Assembly: GCA_029225485.1 (NCBI GenBank)
Contig: JAQXWO010000013.1
Span: 1 to 36,638, forward strand
From: Lachnospiraceae bacterium
Lineage (GTDB): Bacteria > Bacillota > Clostridia > Lachnospirales > Lachnospiraceae
Reading direction: 5' to 3'
Length of the DNA: 36,638 bases
Position numbers and translations under genes: made by a program. The stretch's first letter is position 1. The number at the start of each line of letters is the position of its first letter. Of this stretch, positions 6,623 through 14,503 are shown one piece after another. Under the pieces are notes generated by a model. That model was not told the origin of the DNA. It did no database searches and saw only the letters and a list, made by a program, of their open reading frames with translations.

Positions 6623-8560
6623 ATGCGTATTCTACTGACCGCGGTCAACGCGAAATATATTCATTCGAATCTGGCAGTGTACAGCCTGAAGGCGTCTGCC
6701 GGAAAGTATGAGTCTCAGGTGAAGCTGGCTGAGTTTACCATCAACCATCAGCCGGATTATATTTTCGGGGAAATTTTCCGCAGGAAGCCTCAGCTCCTGC
6801 TGTTTTCCTGCTATATCTGGAACAGGAAAGAGGTGCTGGAGACGGCGGAAAATATCAGAAAAGTGCTGCCGGATACGATTATCTGGGCAGGAGGACCGGA
6901 AGTATCCTGGGATGCGGAAGCATTTTTGCAGGAGAATCCCCAGTTTGATGGTGTGATGGTGGGGGAGGGTGAGAGGACCTTTTACCGGCTGCTGCAGTAT
7001 TATGTGGATGGTATCGGTGGACTGGAGAATATTCCGGGGACTGTGTGGAAGGAAAGTGCGGTTCGGGGACGAATGTATGGTGTGGGATATCGGGAGCCGG
7101 AGAGATGTGTGGAGTGCGGGGCCGGGGCGGAATCTGTGGATACCGGGGAGTGCGGGATTGTGTCAGAAGCCGCCGGTGCGGAAGGGCGCACCCTCGACCA
7201 TCTCCCTTTCGTATACCAGAATCTGCAGCAGTTTGAAAACCGGATCATCTATTATGAGAGCAGCCGTGGCTGTCCGTTTTCCTGCAGCTACTGTCTTTCT
7301 TCTCTGGAGAAGAGCGTCCGGTTCCGGAGTCTGCCGCTGGTGAAACGGGAGCTGTCTTTTTTTCTGGAGCACCGTGTGCCGCAGGTTAAATTTGTGGACA
7401 GGACTTTCAACTGCAGCCATGAGAGGACGCTGGAGATCTGGCGTTTTCTGCTGGAGCATGACAATGGTGTGACGAATTTTCATTTTGAACTGTCAGCGGA
7501 TCTGCTGAATGAGGAGGAGCTCCGGGTACTTTCCCGGATGCGGCCGGGGCTGGTACAGCTGGAGATCGGAGTACAGACGGTGAACCGGGAGGCGCTGGAG
7601 GCCATTCACCGGACCGCGTCCTTTGAGAAGATCGCGGCCAATGTGCAGCGGATCGCGGCAGCGCACAATGTACATCAGCATCTGGATCTGATCGCAGGAC
7701 TGCCCTATGAGGATTTTGAGAGCTTTGGACGTTCTTTTGATGCGGTGTACGGCCTGCGCCCTCAGAAGCTGCAGCTTGGATTTCTGAAGGTGCTGCGGGG
7801 TTCTGAGATGTACCGGAGAGCGGAAGAGTATGGCATCGTTTACCGCAGCGTACCGCCCTATGAGGTGCTGGAGACGAAATGGATCTCCTGTGAGGAGCTT
7901 CTGCGGCTGAAGGATATAGAGGAGATGCTGGAGGTCTATTACAACAGCAGACAGTTTGACTGTACCATTGAGGCGTTGGAGCAGGAGTATGGGAGGCCCT
8001 TCCTTCTGTATGGGGCACTGGCGGATTTTTACCGGGAGAAGGACGGCAGCATCGGAAACCGGTCGTACACGAGAATACAGAGACTGGAAAGACTGCGGGA
8101 GTTTGTGAAGTGGACGTTTGACCGGAGGAGAGCATCTATTTCGGAGAATAACGGTACATGCGGATATGAAAGTGTCGGGCCGACAGCAATCACGGAGTTA
8201 TCAGTGTGTGAAAATGCCGGGGTAAACGGAATTTCGGCAGAACAGAATCCGGATATATGGAAAGAGATGCTTCTCAGATACGACAGACTGTTGATTTGTG
8301 ACTGGTATCTCCGGGAAAACGCAAAGACCCGCCCTGTCTGGGCGGAAGATCAGGAACCATGGAAACGTCAGATCATTGCTTTTTATCAGGAAGAGGAGCG
8401 AACCAGGAGATATCTGCCGGATCATGAGGGACGCACATGGAAGCAGCTCATGAAGATGACGCATCTGGAGCATCTGGAAGGAGACCGCTGGCTGCTGTTT
8501 GATTATGGACGGCGGGATCCGCTGACGTATGCGGCGAAGGTGCAGGAGGTTTTCCTGTAG
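6623..8560 (+). CDS. B12-binding radical SAM protein (DUF4080 type)
   Basis: Cytosolic iron-sulfur enzyme of about 645 aa. An N-terminal Rossmann-like cobalamin-binding domain (MRILLTAVNAKYIHSNLAVY; GPEVSWD) is followed by a radical SAM core with C217-x3-C221-x2-C224 (RGCPFSCSYC) that would hold a 4Fe-4S cluster and cleave S-adenosylmethionine, then a long C-terminal part ending in a DUF4080-like region. The substrate of this family is unknown. The ATG at 6623 is preferred over 6605: AAAGGG lies 6 nt upstream and the protein then begins with the conserved MRILLT. A poorly conserved Gly/Glu/Ala-rich stretch with several cysteines near residues 165-190 looks like a loop insertion. It is 19 nt behind the MATE gene. 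Confidence 0.9.
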   Translation: MRILLTAVNAKYIHSNLAVYSLKASAGKYESQVKLAEFTINHQPDYIFGEIFRRKPQLLLFSCYIWNRKEVLETAENIRKVLPDTIIWAGGPEVSWDAEAFLQENPQFDGVMVGEGERTFYRLLQYYVDGIGGLENIPGTVWKESAVRGRMYGVGYREPERCVECGAGAESVDTGECGIVSEAAGAEGRTLDHLPFVYQNLQQFENRIIYYESSRGCPFSCSYCLSSLEKSVRFRSLPLVKRELSFFLEHRVPQVKFVDRTFNCSHERTLEIWRFLLEHDNGVTNFHFELSADLLNEEELRVLSRMRPGLVQLEIGVQTVNREALEAIHRTASFEKIAANVQRIAAAHNVHQHLDLIAGLPYEDFESFGRSFDAVYGLRPQKLQLGFLKVLRGSEMYRRAEEYGIVYRSVPPYEVLETKWISCEELLRLKDIEEMLEVYYNSRQFDCTIEALEQEYGRPFLLYGALADFYREKDGSIGNRSYTRIQRLERLREFVKWTFDRRRASISENNGTCGYESVGPTAITELSVCENAGVNGISAEQNPDIWKEMLLRYDRLLICDWYLRENAKTRPVWAEDQEPWKRQIIAFYQEEERTRRYLPDHEGRTWKQLMKMTHLEHLEGDRWLLFDYGRRDPLTYAAKVQEVFL

Positions 8561-8638
8561 TTCCAGTGATTTTCGGAGACGCGGGAAAGGGAAGCGAATG
8601 AAAATGTACGATGTTGGTGAATTTTTCAGGAGGAGATC

Positions 8639-9352
8639 ATGGTAAATACATACATAGCGCTGGATCTGGAGACCACCGGACTGAGCCCGGCCAGGGACCG
8701 GATCCTGGAGATTGGGGCGGTGAAGGTGGAAGAGGGAGAGGTGACGGACTGCTACGAGACGTTTATTGACTGCGGTATTCCGATTCCGCCGAAGATCACG
8801 GAGCTGACAGGCATCACCGGTGAAATGATCAAGGGGAGCCCGCTTCGGGATGAGGCGGTCAGAGGTTTTCTGGAGTTTTCAGGGGATATGGTGCTGCTGG
8901 GCCACAATCTGCCCTTTGACTATGGATTTATGAAACAGAATGTGGTGAATATGGGGCTCCCCTACGAGAGGGGCGGGCTGGATACTTTGAAAATTGCCAG
9001 GATCTGTCTGCCGGAGCTGCCGGGACGGTCTCTGGACCGTCTGGCGGATCACTACGGGATTCCCCAGGAGCATCATCACAGAGCCCTGGATGACGCGCTG
9101 ACGGCTGCCCGGCTGTATGAGCGCCTGAAGGAAGAGTTTCAGGAGGGACATCCCCATCTGTTTGAACCGTGCTCCATGGTCTGCAGGACGGTAAAAGAGA
9201 GCCCGGCTACGAATTCACAAAAAGTATACTTGCGTGATTTGATGAAATATCATAGAATAGAGAATGACGTAAAAATAGAAGCTCTGACCAGGAGCGAGGC
9301 ATCCCGTATGATCGACGGGATTATTTTGCAGTATGGAAGGATTATAAGGTGA
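8639..9352 (+). CDS. DEDDh 3'-5' exonuclease (DnaQ/PolC epsilon-like)
   Basis: Protein of 237 aa with the exonuclease motifs in order: YIALDLETTG (ExoI, D9 and E11), HNLPFDYGFM (ExoII) and HHRALDDALTAARL (ExoIII, H-x4-D). Proteins of this kind remove 3' terminal nucleotides in proofreading or repair; this one is a stand-alone exonuclease rather than a polymerase subunit. The C-terminal 50 residues (NSQKVYLRDLMKYHRIE) form a small helical domain. AGGAGGAG lies just upstream of the ATG. The stop codon overlaps the ribosome site of the 35-aa ORF that follows. Confidence 0.92.
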   Translation: MVNTYIALDLETTGLSPARDRILEIGAVKVEEGEVTDCYETFIDCGIPIPPKITELTGITGEMIKGSPLRDEAVRGFLEFSGDMVLLGHNLPFDYGFMKQNVVNMGLPYERGGLDTLKIARICLPELPGRSLDRLADHYGIPQEHHHRALDDALTAARLYERLKEEFQEGHPHLFEPCSMVCRTVKESPATNSQKVYLRDLMKYHRIENDVKIEALTRSEASRMIDGIILQYGRIIR

Positions 9353-9358
9353 TCAGCT

Positions 9359-9466
9359 ATGATGAATTTTAATGACAAGAAAAAACAGAGGATCGCGGCT
9401 ATTATCGTGATCGTGATCGTTGTGGCTATGGTGCTTGGTACGATTTTGCCGGCGATGCTGTTCTGA
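9359..9466 (+). CDS. 35-aa single-span membrane protein
   Basis: A short gene starting at ATG 9359 (a second ATG follows at once) with AAGGTGA 6 nt upstream, overlapping the stop of the exonuclease gene. The peptide has a basic head (NDKKKQR), one hydrophobic helix made mostly of Ile, Val and Ala, and ends in LPAMLF. The layout suggests an inward-facing basic N-terminus and one membrane span. The basic-head, single-helix form recalls very small membrane proteins such as the stressosome anchor Prli42, but this resemblance is only general. It sits between a DNA exonuclease and a cell-wall protein gene. Confidence 0.7.
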   Translation: MMNFNDKKKQRIAAIIVIVIVVAMVLGTILPAMLF

Positions 9467-9541
9467 GAAGAAAAGATATGATGTGCAGGGCAGACGGGTG
9501 AACCTGGGAAGTGTATGTATTCAGAAGTTAAGAGGGGTACT

Positions 9542-11161
9542 ATGGGAAAAGGACGAATAAAAGCAGTATTTTGTATGGTGACAGGAGTTCTGGCGGCAGG
9601 TATTTTGACAGCCGGTTCTTTTGCAGCGTCTGCTGAGGAGGTCATCAGTGAAGGCGTATTTATCGGCGACCTGGATGTGAGCGGTAAGACGGCAGAGGAA
9701 GCGAAGTCCATGGTACAGCAGCAGGTGGACCAGCTTGGCCAGTCTGTCGTCACACTGCAGATGGGAGATGATCAGGTCTCGGCGACCATGAAGGATCTTG
9801 GCCTTACCTGGGACAATCCGGAGATCATCGAGGAGATCAGCAGGATCGGTACCACGGGCAATATTATTCAGCGCTACAAGGAGAAAAAGGATCTTCAGAA
9901 TGAGAATGTTCATTATGATATTGAGTATTCCGTGGATGAAGCCCTGGAGCGCTCTTTTGTGGAATCCTGCAGTATTTATAATTCGGAGCCAGTGGAAGGC
10001 TCTGTCTATATGGGGGATGACGGTGTCCTCTATGTGGAGGGAGGCACGGACGGCCTGACACTGAATGTGGATGCTACCATCGGCACACTGAACGAATATA
10101 TTTCCGAGTGGAGTCTCGGAGGGGTGACGGTCCAGGCGGAGGTGACCAGGACTTCACCGATGCTGACGGCAGAGACCCTCAGTGATATGAATCATGTGCT
10201 GGGAAGCGCTACCACGGACTATTCTTCCTCCTCCTATGCCCGGGCGACCAATATTCAGAATGGTACTGCCAAGATCAACGGTACGCTGCTGATGCCGGGA
10301 GAGGGTTTTTCCGTGACAGCGGCTGTAGTGCCCTTTACTGCAGAGAATGGATATGAGCTGGCGCCTTCTTATGAGAGCGGTCAGGTAGTGGACTCCTACG
10401 GCGGAGGTATCTGTCAGGTATCTACTACTTTGTACAATGCTCTGCTGAAAGCGGAGATCGAGATAGATTCCAGATCCAATCACACGATGACAGTTTCTTA
10501 CGTGGATCCCTCCAAGGATGCGGCGATTGCCGAGGGTCTGATGGATCTCGTGTTTACAAATGATAAGGATACGCCGATCTACATCGCCGGTTATGCCTAT
10601 GGCGGCGTGCTGACCTTTTCTGTATATGGAAAAGAGACGAGACCGTCCAACCGGACGCTGGAGTTTGTCAGCGAGGTGACCGGACGCACGGATGCCTCCA
10701 CCAATATCAAACTGGTGGCGAAGACGGATCAGCCCGCAGGATCTGTGGTGCAGACTCAGACACCGCATGAAGGTTTATCGGCGGTACTCTGGAAAAATAT
10801 TTACGTGGATGGAGTCCTGACAGATACGATTCAGGTCAACAGCAGTTATTATCAGGCTTCGCCTGCGATTTATGAGATTGGTATTGTGACAGATAATCAG
10901 GCACTTGCATCGGCGCTGAACAGTGCCATTGCGGCAAACAGTCTGGAACAGGTGCAGGCAGTACTTGCCTCCCCGCCTCAGGCTCAGACAGAGGCGCCTG
11001 CCCAGACGGACGCAGCTCAGACAGATGCACCTGCTCAGACGGACGCACCCCAGACGGATGCACCTGTTCAGACAGATGCACCTCAGGATGACGGATCTCA
11101 GACGGCAGCGGAGGATCCGGCAGCCCAGCCCGGCGGTGACGGGATCACTGTGATTGAGTAA
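9542..11161 (+). CDS. Secreted VanW family protein with YoaR-like and G5-like domains
   Basis: Exported protein of 539 aa. A signal peptide of about 31 residues ends at FAASAEE. Next come a YoaR-like putative peptidoglycan-binding domain (about 40-200), the VanW domain (about 225-360, with FSVTAAV, ENGYELAPSYESGQ and YGGGICQVSTTLYNA) and a G5-like segment. The last 60 residues are a low-complexity tail built from QTDAP units, likely a flexible wall spacer. VanW proteins accompany glycopeptide resistance but are widespread wall proteins of unknown biochemistry. The ATG at 9542 is preferred because AGGGGT sits 6 nt upstream and the signal peptide then begins properly; the ATG at 9515 would add nine residues. 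Confidence 0.9.
   Translation: MGKGRIKAVFCMVTGVLAAGILTAGSFAASAEEVISEGVFIGDLDVSGKTAEEAKSMVQQQVDQLGQSVVTLQMGDDQVSATMKDLGLTWDNPEIIEEISRIGTTGNIIQRYKEKKDLQNENVHYDIEYSVDEALERSFVESCSIYNSEPVEGSVYMGDDGVLYVEGGTDGLTLNVDATIGTLNEYISEWSLGGVTVQAEVTRTSPMLTAETLSDMNHVLGSATTDYSSSSYARATNIQNGTAKINGTLLMPGEGFSVTAAVVPFTAENGYELAPSYESGQVVDSYGGGICQVSTTLYNALLKAEIEIDSRSNHTMTVSYVDPSKDAAIAEGLMDLVFTNDKDTPIYIAGYAYGGVLTFSVYGKETRPSNRTLEFVSEVTGRTDASTNIKLVAKTDQPAGSVVQTQTPHEGLSAVLWKNIYVDGVLTDTIQVNSSYYQASPAIYEIGIVTDNQALASALNSAIAANSLEQVQAVLASPPQAQTEAPAQTDAAQTDAPAQTDAPQTDAPVQTDAPQDDGSQTAAEDPAAQPGGDGITVIE
10985..11085 (+). repeat. QTDAP-type tandem repeat in the VanW protein gene
   Basis: Six degenerate copies of a 12- to 18-nt unit encode (P/A)QTDA(P) in the C-terminal tail of the VanW protein. 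Units differ mostly at silent or near-silent positions. Such repeats can change copy number by slippage. Confidence 0.75.
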
Positions 11162-11177
11162 AAAGTGGTGAAAGCGT

Positions 11178-11210
11178 ACGGACATGTTTTCATACGGAGC
11201 CATGTCCCGT
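11178..11210 (+). other. Hairpin between the VanW and AIR-synthase-like genes
   Basis: GGACATG (11180-11186) pairs with CATGTCC (11201-11207), extended by ACG/CGT with a bulge. No T-run follows, so at most it is a weak terminator. Its position argues that translation of the next gene begins downstream of it. Confidence 0.4.
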
Positions 11211-11237
11211 GAGCAGCCAGGAAAGGACAGACAGGAT

Positions 11238-12227
11238 ATGCAGACAGGCAAGCTTTCAGAACCTGTATTGAAGCGCTCTGTGCTTCGCAGACTTCACAGG
11301 GGAATATCGCCCCGGTGCCGGGAATATTACGGGGCAGACTGCGCAGAGTTTTTCCCGGATGACGGCATCGCCTGCACTTCTGTGGGGGTGCCGCCGGGGT
11401 TTGAGCGGACGCCCGGCAGTCTTGCAGTGGCAGCGGCCAATAATCTTTGGGCGGGAGGCGCGGTTCCGTCAGCTTTGATGCTGCATGCGCTGCTGCCGGT
11501 ATCCTGCGAGGAGAAAGAGCTTCAGAGGGCGATGGACGATATTGCTGCGGCAGCGGCCGGTCAGGGCATGGAGATCCCGGGAGGACATTCTCAGGTCACA
11601 CCGGCGGTGAGTGAGGCGGTATATACGGCAGTCGGCATCGGGAAGATCAGCCGGAGTGCCGGACGCAGGCTTTTGCAGCCGGGCGATGAGCTGATCATGA
11701 CGAAATGGATCGCCCTTGGCGGGACAGCGGCACTGGCAATCAATTACGAAGAGGAATTGAAGCAGCGTTATCCTTTCGGGCTGATTGACCGGGCGAAGGG
11801 ATTTGCGGGATGGATGTCTGTGGCTGCGGAGGCACAGGCGGTGGATGAGTCCGGCACGGCGGCTGTTCATGACCTGTCTCAGGGAGGAGTATTCGGAGCT
11901 CTCTGGGAGATGGCGGATCGGGCGGGCACCGGTCTGGAGGTGGATCTGAAAAAGATTCCTGTCAAACAGGAAACGATCGAGATCTGCGAATATTTTGATG
12001 TGAATCCCTATGAGCTGTATTCGGCGGGTTCTCTGCTGATCGGTACAGATCATGGAGAAGCTCTGATGAGAGAACTGAGCCGGAGATCCATACCGGCTGT
12101 GATCATAGGACGGGTGACAGAGGATGCCGGCAGAGTGATCCGAAACGGTGAAGATGTCCGGTATCTGGACCGGCCGAAGCAGGACGGATGGTACCAGCTG
12201 CAGGAGCGGCGTGCCGGGAGAAGGTAA
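11238..12227 (+). CDS. AIR synthase/HypE-like ATP-binding protein
   Basis: Soluble protein of 329 aa related to the PurM/HypE/SelD/ThiL superfamily: an N-terminal AIRS domain (GADCAEFF, then AAANNLWAGGAVPSALML) and a C-terminal AIRS_C domain (LLQPGDELIMTKWIALGGTA; HDLSQGGVFGALWEMAD). These enzymes use ATP to activate a substrate oxygen or selenide, but HypE activity cannot be assumed: no other hydrogenase maturation gene is here and the C-terminus lacks the HypE PRIC tail. The start at 11238 is chosen because the protein then begins MQTGKLSEPVLKRSVLR, the conserved family start, with GGAAAGGA about 10 nt upstream; the upstream ATGs at 11184 and 11202 add unconserved residues and lie in a hairpin. 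A terminator follows at once. Confidence 0.78.
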   Translation: MQTGKLSEPVLKRSVLRRLHRGISPRCREYYGADCAEFFPDDGIACTSVGVPPGFERTPGSLAVAAANNLWAGGAVPSALMLHALLPVSCEEKELQRAMDDIAAAAAGQGMEIPGGHSQVTPAVSEAVYTAVGIGKISRSAGRRLLQPGDELIMTKWIALGGTAALAINYEEELKQRYPFGLIDRAKGFAGWMSVAAEAQAVDESGTAAVHDLSQGGVFGALWEMADRAGTGLEVDLKKIPVKQETIEICEYFDVNPYELYSAGSLLIGTDHGEALMRELSRRSIPAVIIGRVTEDAGRVIRNGEDVRYLDRPKQDGWYQLQERRAGRR

Positions 12228-12234
12228 ATATCCA

Positions 12235-12270
12235 CGGACTGCCTGCCGCACAGACAGTCCGGTATTTTTT
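12235..12270 (+). terminator. Intrinsic terminator after the AIR-synthase-like gene
   Basis: CGGACTG (12235-12241) pairs with CAGTCCG (12255-12261), with a 13-nt loop, followed by GTATTTTTT. It separates this gene from the regulator/aminotransferase pair. Confidence 0.85.
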
Positions 12271-12301
12271 AACATATATTTCGGGAGGATATGAAAAAAT
12301 T

Positions 12302-12784
12302 ATGAGAGAACAGATTTTAACGTTTCTGGAAAAGAACAGTAAAATCGACCTTGGAGAGCTGGCTATTCTGCTGGGTTCCTCCGAAGAGGTCATTGCCAAT
12401 GAAGTGGCTCAGATGGAAAAGGAGCAGGTGATCTGTGGTTACCATACGCTGATCGACTGGGAGAAGACCTCTCAGGAGAAGGTGACGGCTCTGATCGAAG
12501 TGCGTGTGACGCCTCAGCGGGGGCAGGGGTTTGATTCCATTGCCGAGCGTATTTACAATTATCCGGAAGTGCAGTCGGTGTACCTGATCTCCGGAGCCTA
12601 TGACCTTCTGGTGATCCTGCAGGGCAAGAGTCTGCGGGAAGTGTCTGCCTTTGTCAGCGACAAGCTGTCTACGCTGGACACGGTACTCAGTACTGCCACT
12701 CATTTTATTCTGAAAAAGTATAAGGATTACGGTACGATCCTGGGTAAAAAAACAAAAGATGAAAGGATGCTGATGACGCCTTGA
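12302..12784 (+). CDS. Lrp/AsnC family transcriptional regulator
   Basis: Protein of 160 aa. Residues 1-55 are the helix-turn-helix (KIDLGELAILLGSSEEVIANEVAQME), and about 65-145 are the RAM/AsnC ligand and oligomerisation domain (VTALIEVRVTPQRGQGF, VQSVYLISGAYDLLVILQG). Members sense amino acids or related metabolites. The ATG at 12302 is used; GGGAGG at 12283-12288 is 13 nt away, slightly far. An ATG at 12291 nearer that site opens only a four-codon frame (MKKL) whose stop overlaps the real start. The gene overlaps the aminotransferase by 4 nt, so the regulator probably senses a substrate or product of that enzyme (inference). Confidence 0.9.
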   Translation: MREQILTFLEKNSKIDLGELAILLGSSEEVIANEVAQMEKEQVICGYHTLIDWEKTSQEKVTALIEVRVTPQRGQGFDSIAERIYNYPEVQSVYLISGAYDLLVILQGKSLREVSAFVSDKLSTLDTVLSTATHFILKKYKDYGTILGKKTKDERMLMTP

Positions 12785-13959
12785 GAAATCCATTATCAAA
12801 AAAAGTGATGTCCATTGAACCTTCCGGCATCCGGAAATTTTTCGATATTGCCAACGAGATGGAGGATGTAGTCTCTCTCGGTGTTGGTGAGCCTGATTTT
12901 GACACGCCGTGGCATGTGCGGGATGAGGGTATTTATTCTCTGGAAAAGGGCAGGACATTTTATACCTCCAATTCCGGTCTGAAGGAGCTTCGGGTCGAGA
13001 TCTGCAGATACCTGAAGAGAAGATGCCATATAGAATACGATCCGCTTCATGAGACGCTGGTGACCGTGGGCGGCAGCGAGGCCATTGATATTGCACTGAG
13101 AGCCATGCTGGATCCGGGGGATGAAGTGCTGATCCCGCAGCCCAGCTACGTTTCCTACCTTCCCTGTGTCGTTCTGGCAGACGGAGTGCCGGTGACGATT
13201 GAGTTAAAGGAAGAGAACGAGTTCCGTCTGACGAAAGAGGAGCTGCTGGAAAAGATTACAGACAGGACCAAGGTCCTGGTACTTCCCTTCCCCAACAATC
13301 CCACCGGTGCCGTGATGCGCCGCAGTGATCTGGAGGCGATCGCGGAAGTCGTGATCGAGCATGATCTGTTTGTGCTGTCGGATGAAATTTATTCTGAGTT
13401 GACATATCAGGGAGATCACGTATCCATTGCCAGCCTGCCGGGGATGCGGGAGCGCACCCTTACCATCAACGGATTTTCCAAGTCCTATGCCATGACGGGA
13501 TGGCGTCTTGGATATGTGTGCGGCCCGAGAGACATCATCGAGCAGATGACGAAGATCCATCAGTTTGCTATTATGTGCGCGCCGACTACCAGCCAGTATG
13601 CGGCTGTGGAAGCGATGCGCAACGGGGACGAGGATGTGAGCCGGATGCGGGAGTCCTACAATCAGCGCCGGCGTTATCTGATGAACGCTTTTCAAGAGAT
13701 CGGGCTGAAGTGTTTTGAGCCTTTCGGCGCATTTTATGTGTTCCCCTGCATCAAAGAGTTTGGCATGTCCTCGGAAGAGTTTGCCATGCGGCTGCTGGAG
13801 GAGGAGCATGTGGCGGTAGTGCCGGGGACGGCATTCGGAGACTGCGGAGAGGGATTCCTGCGTATTTCCTACGCATATTCTATAGAAGATCTGAAGATCG
13901 CGCTGGAGCGTCTCGGCAGATTTATAGGGAAGCTGAGGAAGCAGAAATGTCAGGATTAA
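12781..13959 (+). CDS. PLP-dependent class I/II aminotransferase
   Basis: Soluble enzyme of 392 aa that moves an amino group between an amino acid and a keto acid using pyridoxal phosphate. Fold-type I motifs: SLGVGEPDFDTPWHV near the start, LVTVGGSEAIDIALRAMLDPGDEVLIPQPSY, LPFPNNPTGAVM, LSDEIYSELTYQG and the PLP lysine in NGFSKSYAMTGWRLGY. The amino-acid specificity cannot be read; aspartate or aromatic amino acids are likely. The start is a TTG at 12781 overlapping the stop of the Lrp gene (TTGA); this gives the family's conserved MRNPLS beginning, and the next ATG at 12808 would cut it. It overlaps trmL by 13 nt. Confidence 0.93.
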   Translation: MRNPLSKKVMSIEPSGIRKFFDIANEMEDVVSLGVGEPDFDTPWHVRDEGIYSLEKGRTFYTSNSGLKELRVEICRYLKRRCHIEYDPLHETLVTVGGSEAIDIALRAMLDPGDEVLIPQPSYVSYLPCVVLADGVPVTIELKEENEFRLTKEELLEKITDRTKVLVLPFPNNPTGAVMRRSDLEAIAEVVIEHDLFVLSDEIYSELTYQGDHVSIASLPGMRERTLTINGFSKSYAMTGWRLGYVCGPRDIIEQMTKIHQFAIMCAPTTSQYAAVEAMRNGDEDVSRMRESYNQRRRYLMNAFQEIGLKCFEPFGAFYVFPCIKEFGMSSEEFAMRLLEEEHVAVVPGTAFGDCGEGFLRISYAYSIEDLKIALERLGRFIGKLRKQKCQD

Positions 13960-14444
13960 ATATTGTACTGTTTGAGCCGGAGATTCCGTCAAATACGGGA
14001 AATATCGGGCGCACCTGTGTGGCGACAGGGACCCGGCTGCATCTGATTGAGCCTCTGGGATTCAGTCTTTCCGAAAAGGCGCTGAAGCGGGCGGGGATGG
14101 ATTACTGGCCCCAGCTGGATGTGACGAGATATCTGGACTATGAGGAATTCCTGGAAAAAAATCCGGGAGCCAGGATTTATATGGCGACGACAAAGGGACA
14201 GCGGCTGTACACGGAAGTTTCCTATGAGCCGGACTGCTACCTGATGTTTGGCAAGGAGAGCGGAGGCATTCCGGAGGAGATCTTAAAACAGCATCCGGAT
14301 ACGGCAGTGCGGATTCCCATGATCGGGGAGACACGTTCTCTGAACCTGGCCAATTCGGTGGCGATCGTGCTGTATGAGGCCCTCCGGCAGAATGAATTCG
14401 CGGGGATGAAGCTGCAGGGGCAGCTCACGAAGTATACGTGGTGA
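13947..14444 (+). CDS. trmL: tRNA (cytidine/uridine-2'-O)-methyltransferase TrmL
   Basis: SPOUT enzyme of 165 aa that methylates the ribose of the wobble base 34 in certain leucine tRNAs with S-adenosylmethionine. The sequence begins LNIVLFEPEIPSNTGNIGRTC and holds the trefoil-knot motifs LMFGKESGGIPEEIL and IPMIGETRSLNLANSVAIVLYEALRQ, all diagnostic of TrmL/CspR. Full family length. The ATG at 13947 lies inside the end of the aminotransferase gene with GAGGA 9 nt upstream, so it is translationally linked. Confidence 0.96.
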   Translation: MSGLNIVLFEPEIPSNTGNIGRTCVATGTRLHLIEPLGFSLSEKALKRAGMDYWPQLDVTRYLDYEEFLEKNPGARIYMATTKGQRLYTEVSYEPDCYLMFGKESGGIPEEILKQHPDTAVRIPMIGETRSLNLANSVAIVLYEALRQNEFAGMKLQGQLTKYTW

Positions 14445-14503
14445 GGCACCTTTGCTTACGCAGGATGCCATTCGCTGCTCTGAAAAACAGATGGAGGTAA
14501 GCT

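Noticed and set aside
9515-9541. Upstream ATG for the VanW protein
   Set aside because: It adds nine residues before a proper signal peptide and lacks a ribosome site; the ATG at 9542 has AGGGGT at good spacing.
10985-11085. CRISPR-like repeats
   Set aside because: Units are short, contiguous, in frame and encode a QTDAP tail; there are no spacers.
12291-12305. Four-codon ORF (MKKL) overlapping the Lrp start
   Set aside because: Its ATG is only 2 nt from the ribosome site; too short and too close to be a functional leader without other support.
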